Shown here one piece after another: positions 5,301 to 6,820 of a stretch of 6,820 nt of DNA (positions are counted from its first letter, which is position 1; each line of letters starts with the position of its first letter). The notes under the pieces are model-generated. The model ran no database searches. It saw only the letters and a program-made list of their open reading frames with translations, and was not told the origin of the DNA. This stretch comes from Sphingomonadales bacterium (GTDB taxonomy: Bacteria > Pseudomonadota > Alphaproteobacteria > Sphingomonadales > Sphingomonadaceae): assembly GCA_025360285.1 (NCBI GenBank), contig JANYCM010000126.1:1-6820 (forward strand), read 5' to 3'. The position numbers were made by a program, and so were the translations under genes.

Positions 5301-6820
5301 ATGTGCGGCATCATCGGCATCCTGTCCCCCACCCCCGTCGCCGACCGGCTGATCGATGGCCTGCGCCGCATGGAGTATCGCGGCTATGATTCGGCCGGCA
5401 TCGCCACCATCCATGATGGCCGGCTCGATCGCCGCCGCGCGGAAGGCAAGCTCGACAATCTGGTGCGCGTCCTCGCCGCCGATCCGCTGCCCGGCAGCAG
5501 CGGCATCGCCCATACCCGCTGGGCGACGCATGGCGCGCCGACCACCGGCAATGCCCATCCCCATGCCACCGAGGCCGTCGCGCTGGTCCACAATGGCATC
5601 ATCGAGAATTTCAAGCCGCTGCGCGCCGAAGTCCTCGCCGCCGGCCGCCAGCTTGAATCGCAGACCGACAGCGAGGTGGTGGCGCACCTTCTGACCATGG
5701 CGCTCGATGCCGGCGCCACCCCCGATGAAGCCGTGGCGCGCGTGCTGCGCCGGCTGCACGGCGCCTTCAGCTTTGCGATCCTGTTCCGTCAGCACCCCGA
5801 TGTCATATATGGTGCCCGCCAGGGGTCGCCGCTGGTCCTCGGCCATGGTGACGGGGAGATGTTCCTGGGTTCCGATGCTCTCGGCCTCGCCCCCTTCACC
5901 AACCGCATCACCTATCTCGAAGAAGGCGATTGGGTCCGGCTGTCGCGCAGCGGCGCGCAGATCTTCGACCGCCATGACGCCCCGGTGGAGCGCCCGGTGA
6001 TCATCTCATCGGCCTCGGCGGCGGTGATCGAAAAGGGCAACCACCGGCATTACATGGAGAAGGAAATCCATGAACAGCCGATCGTCGTCGCGCAAACCCT
6101 CGGCGCCTATCTCGACCCGCTCGCCGAAACAGTCTCGCTGCCGGCTTTGCCCTTTGACCTTGCCGATGTGAAGCGCATCCAGATCGTCGCCTGCGGCACG
6201 GCGCTGCTCGCCGGCCAGGTCGCCACCTACTGGCTGGAGGAACTGGCGCGCATCCCCGTCCAGATCGAGAACGCCAGCGAATTCCGTTATCGTGATCCCG
6301 TCTATGAACCCGGCGGCCTGGCGCTGTTCATCTCGCAATCGGGGGAGACCGCCGACACGCTGGCGGCGCTGCGCCACGCCAAGGCCGGCGGGCAGTTCAT
6401 CGCCGCCGTCGTCAATGTCGCCTCCTCAACGATGGCGCGGGAGGCCGATCTGCTGTTGCCCACCCATGCCGGCCCCGAAATCGGCGTCGCCAGCACCAAG
6501 GCCTTCACCTGCCAGCTTGCGGTACTGGCAGCCTTTGCCATCGCGCTCGGCAAGGCGAAGGGCCGCATCGATGCCGCCACCGAGGCGCGGCTGGTCCACC
6601 TTCTCACCGAAGTCCCCGCCGCGATGAACGCCGCGCTGCAACTGGAGGATCAGATCCACGCCCTCGCGCTGCCGCTGTCGAAGGCGCGCGACATTCTCTA
6701 TATCGGCCGCGGCCCCGATTATCCGATGGCGCTGGAAGGCGCACTGAAGCTGAAGGAAATCAGCTATATCCACGCCGAAGGCTATGCCGCCGGCGAATTG
6801 AAGCACGGCCCCATCGCGCT
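5301..6820 (+). CDS. glmS: GlmS, glutamine-fructose-6-phosphate aminotransferase (3' end beyond window)
   Basis: GlmS converts fructose-6-phosphate and glutamine into glucosamine-6-phosphate and glutamate, the committed entry step of amino-sugar synthesis. The window holds 506 complete codons; the family is about 607 residues, so roughly the last 100 are missing. The N-terminal class II glutaminase domain starts with the catalytic cysteine (MCGIIG, C2). It contains HTRWATHG (71-78), the oxyanion-hole HNG (N98, G99) and D123. The isomerase half has two SIS domains: VACGTALLAG (about 296-305), SQSGETADT (345-353) and GVASTKAF, then GRGPDYPMALEGALKLKEISY and the catalytic-region ELKHGP, with E486 and H502 matching the known active-site Glu and His. 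There is no stop or frameshift. It lies 40 bp after glmU with only a weak GAAAG (5287-5291) ribosome-binding site, consistent with a glmU-glmS operon. Confidence 0.97.
   Translation, partial: MCGIIGILSPTPVADRLIDGLRRMEYRGYDSAGIATIHDGRLDRRRAEGKLDNLVRVLAADPLPGSSGIAHTRWATHGAPTTGNAHPHATEAVALVHNGIIENFKPLRAEVLAAGRQLESQTDSEVVAHLLTMALDAGATPDEAVARVLRRLHGAFSFAILFRQHPDVIYGARQGSPLVLGHGDGEMFLGSDALGLAPFTNRITYLEEGDWVRLSRSGAQIFDRHDAPVERPVIISSASAAVIEKGNHRHYMEKEIHEQPIVVAQTLGAYLDPLAETVSLPALPFDLADVKRIQIVACGTALLAGQVATYWLEELARIPVQIENASEFRYRDPVYEPGGLALFISQSGETADTLAALRHAKAGGQFIAAVVNVASSTMAREADLLLPTHAGPEIGVASTKAFTCQLAVLAAFAIALGKAKGRIDAATEARLVHLLTEVPAAMNAALQLEDQIHALALPLSKARDILYIGRGPDYPMALEGALKLKEISYIHAEGYAAGELKHGPIA

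Overview
The window comes from a GC-rich alphaproteobacterium, most probably a sphingomonad. This rests on the gene families, the strong G/C third-position bias, and the PhoB, PhoR and GlmU protein styles; it is an inference, since no rRNA or other marker is present. Five complete genes and one gene cut by the right edge account for nearly all of the sequence, and all belong to recognisable families.

Layout. Positions 1-296 hold no convincing complete gene. This stretch is about 55% GC by hand count, against about two thirds in the genes. It contains a perfect 9-bp inverted repeat, a few very short minus-strand reading frames, and a possible gene start running off the left edge. A minus-strand phosphate-signalling block follows, which in transcription order is gph (3853-3170), phoR (3173-2013), a 264-bp gap, phoU (1748-1020) and phoB (1016-297). 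The gap carries a three-repeat Pho box facing phoU, a terminator-like hairpin between that box and phoU, and a 10-bp inverted repeat just past the end of phoR. Divergently, on the plus strand, lie glmU (3908-5260) and glmS (5301 to the edge), the last two steps of UDP-GlcNAc supply plus the entry enzyme.

How it works together. PhoR (histidine kinase) and PhoB (response regulator) sense and respond to phosphate limitation, and PhoU restrains the system when phosphate is plentiful. The Pho box upstream of phoU suggests autoregulation of phoU-phoB by PhoB~P. gph is coupled to phoR through an ATGA overlap. GlmS makes glucosamine-6-phosphate and GlmU makes UDP-GlcNAc for peptidoglycan and lipid A. 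The pstSCAB transporter genes that usually sit between phoR and phoU in alphaproteobacteria are absent here.

I found no clear new biological system. The points most worth checking are the phoU leader (Pho box, hairpin, overlapping short frame), the missing pst genes, a Gly-to-Ser change in the G1 ATP-binding box of PhoR, and the low-GC left edge.
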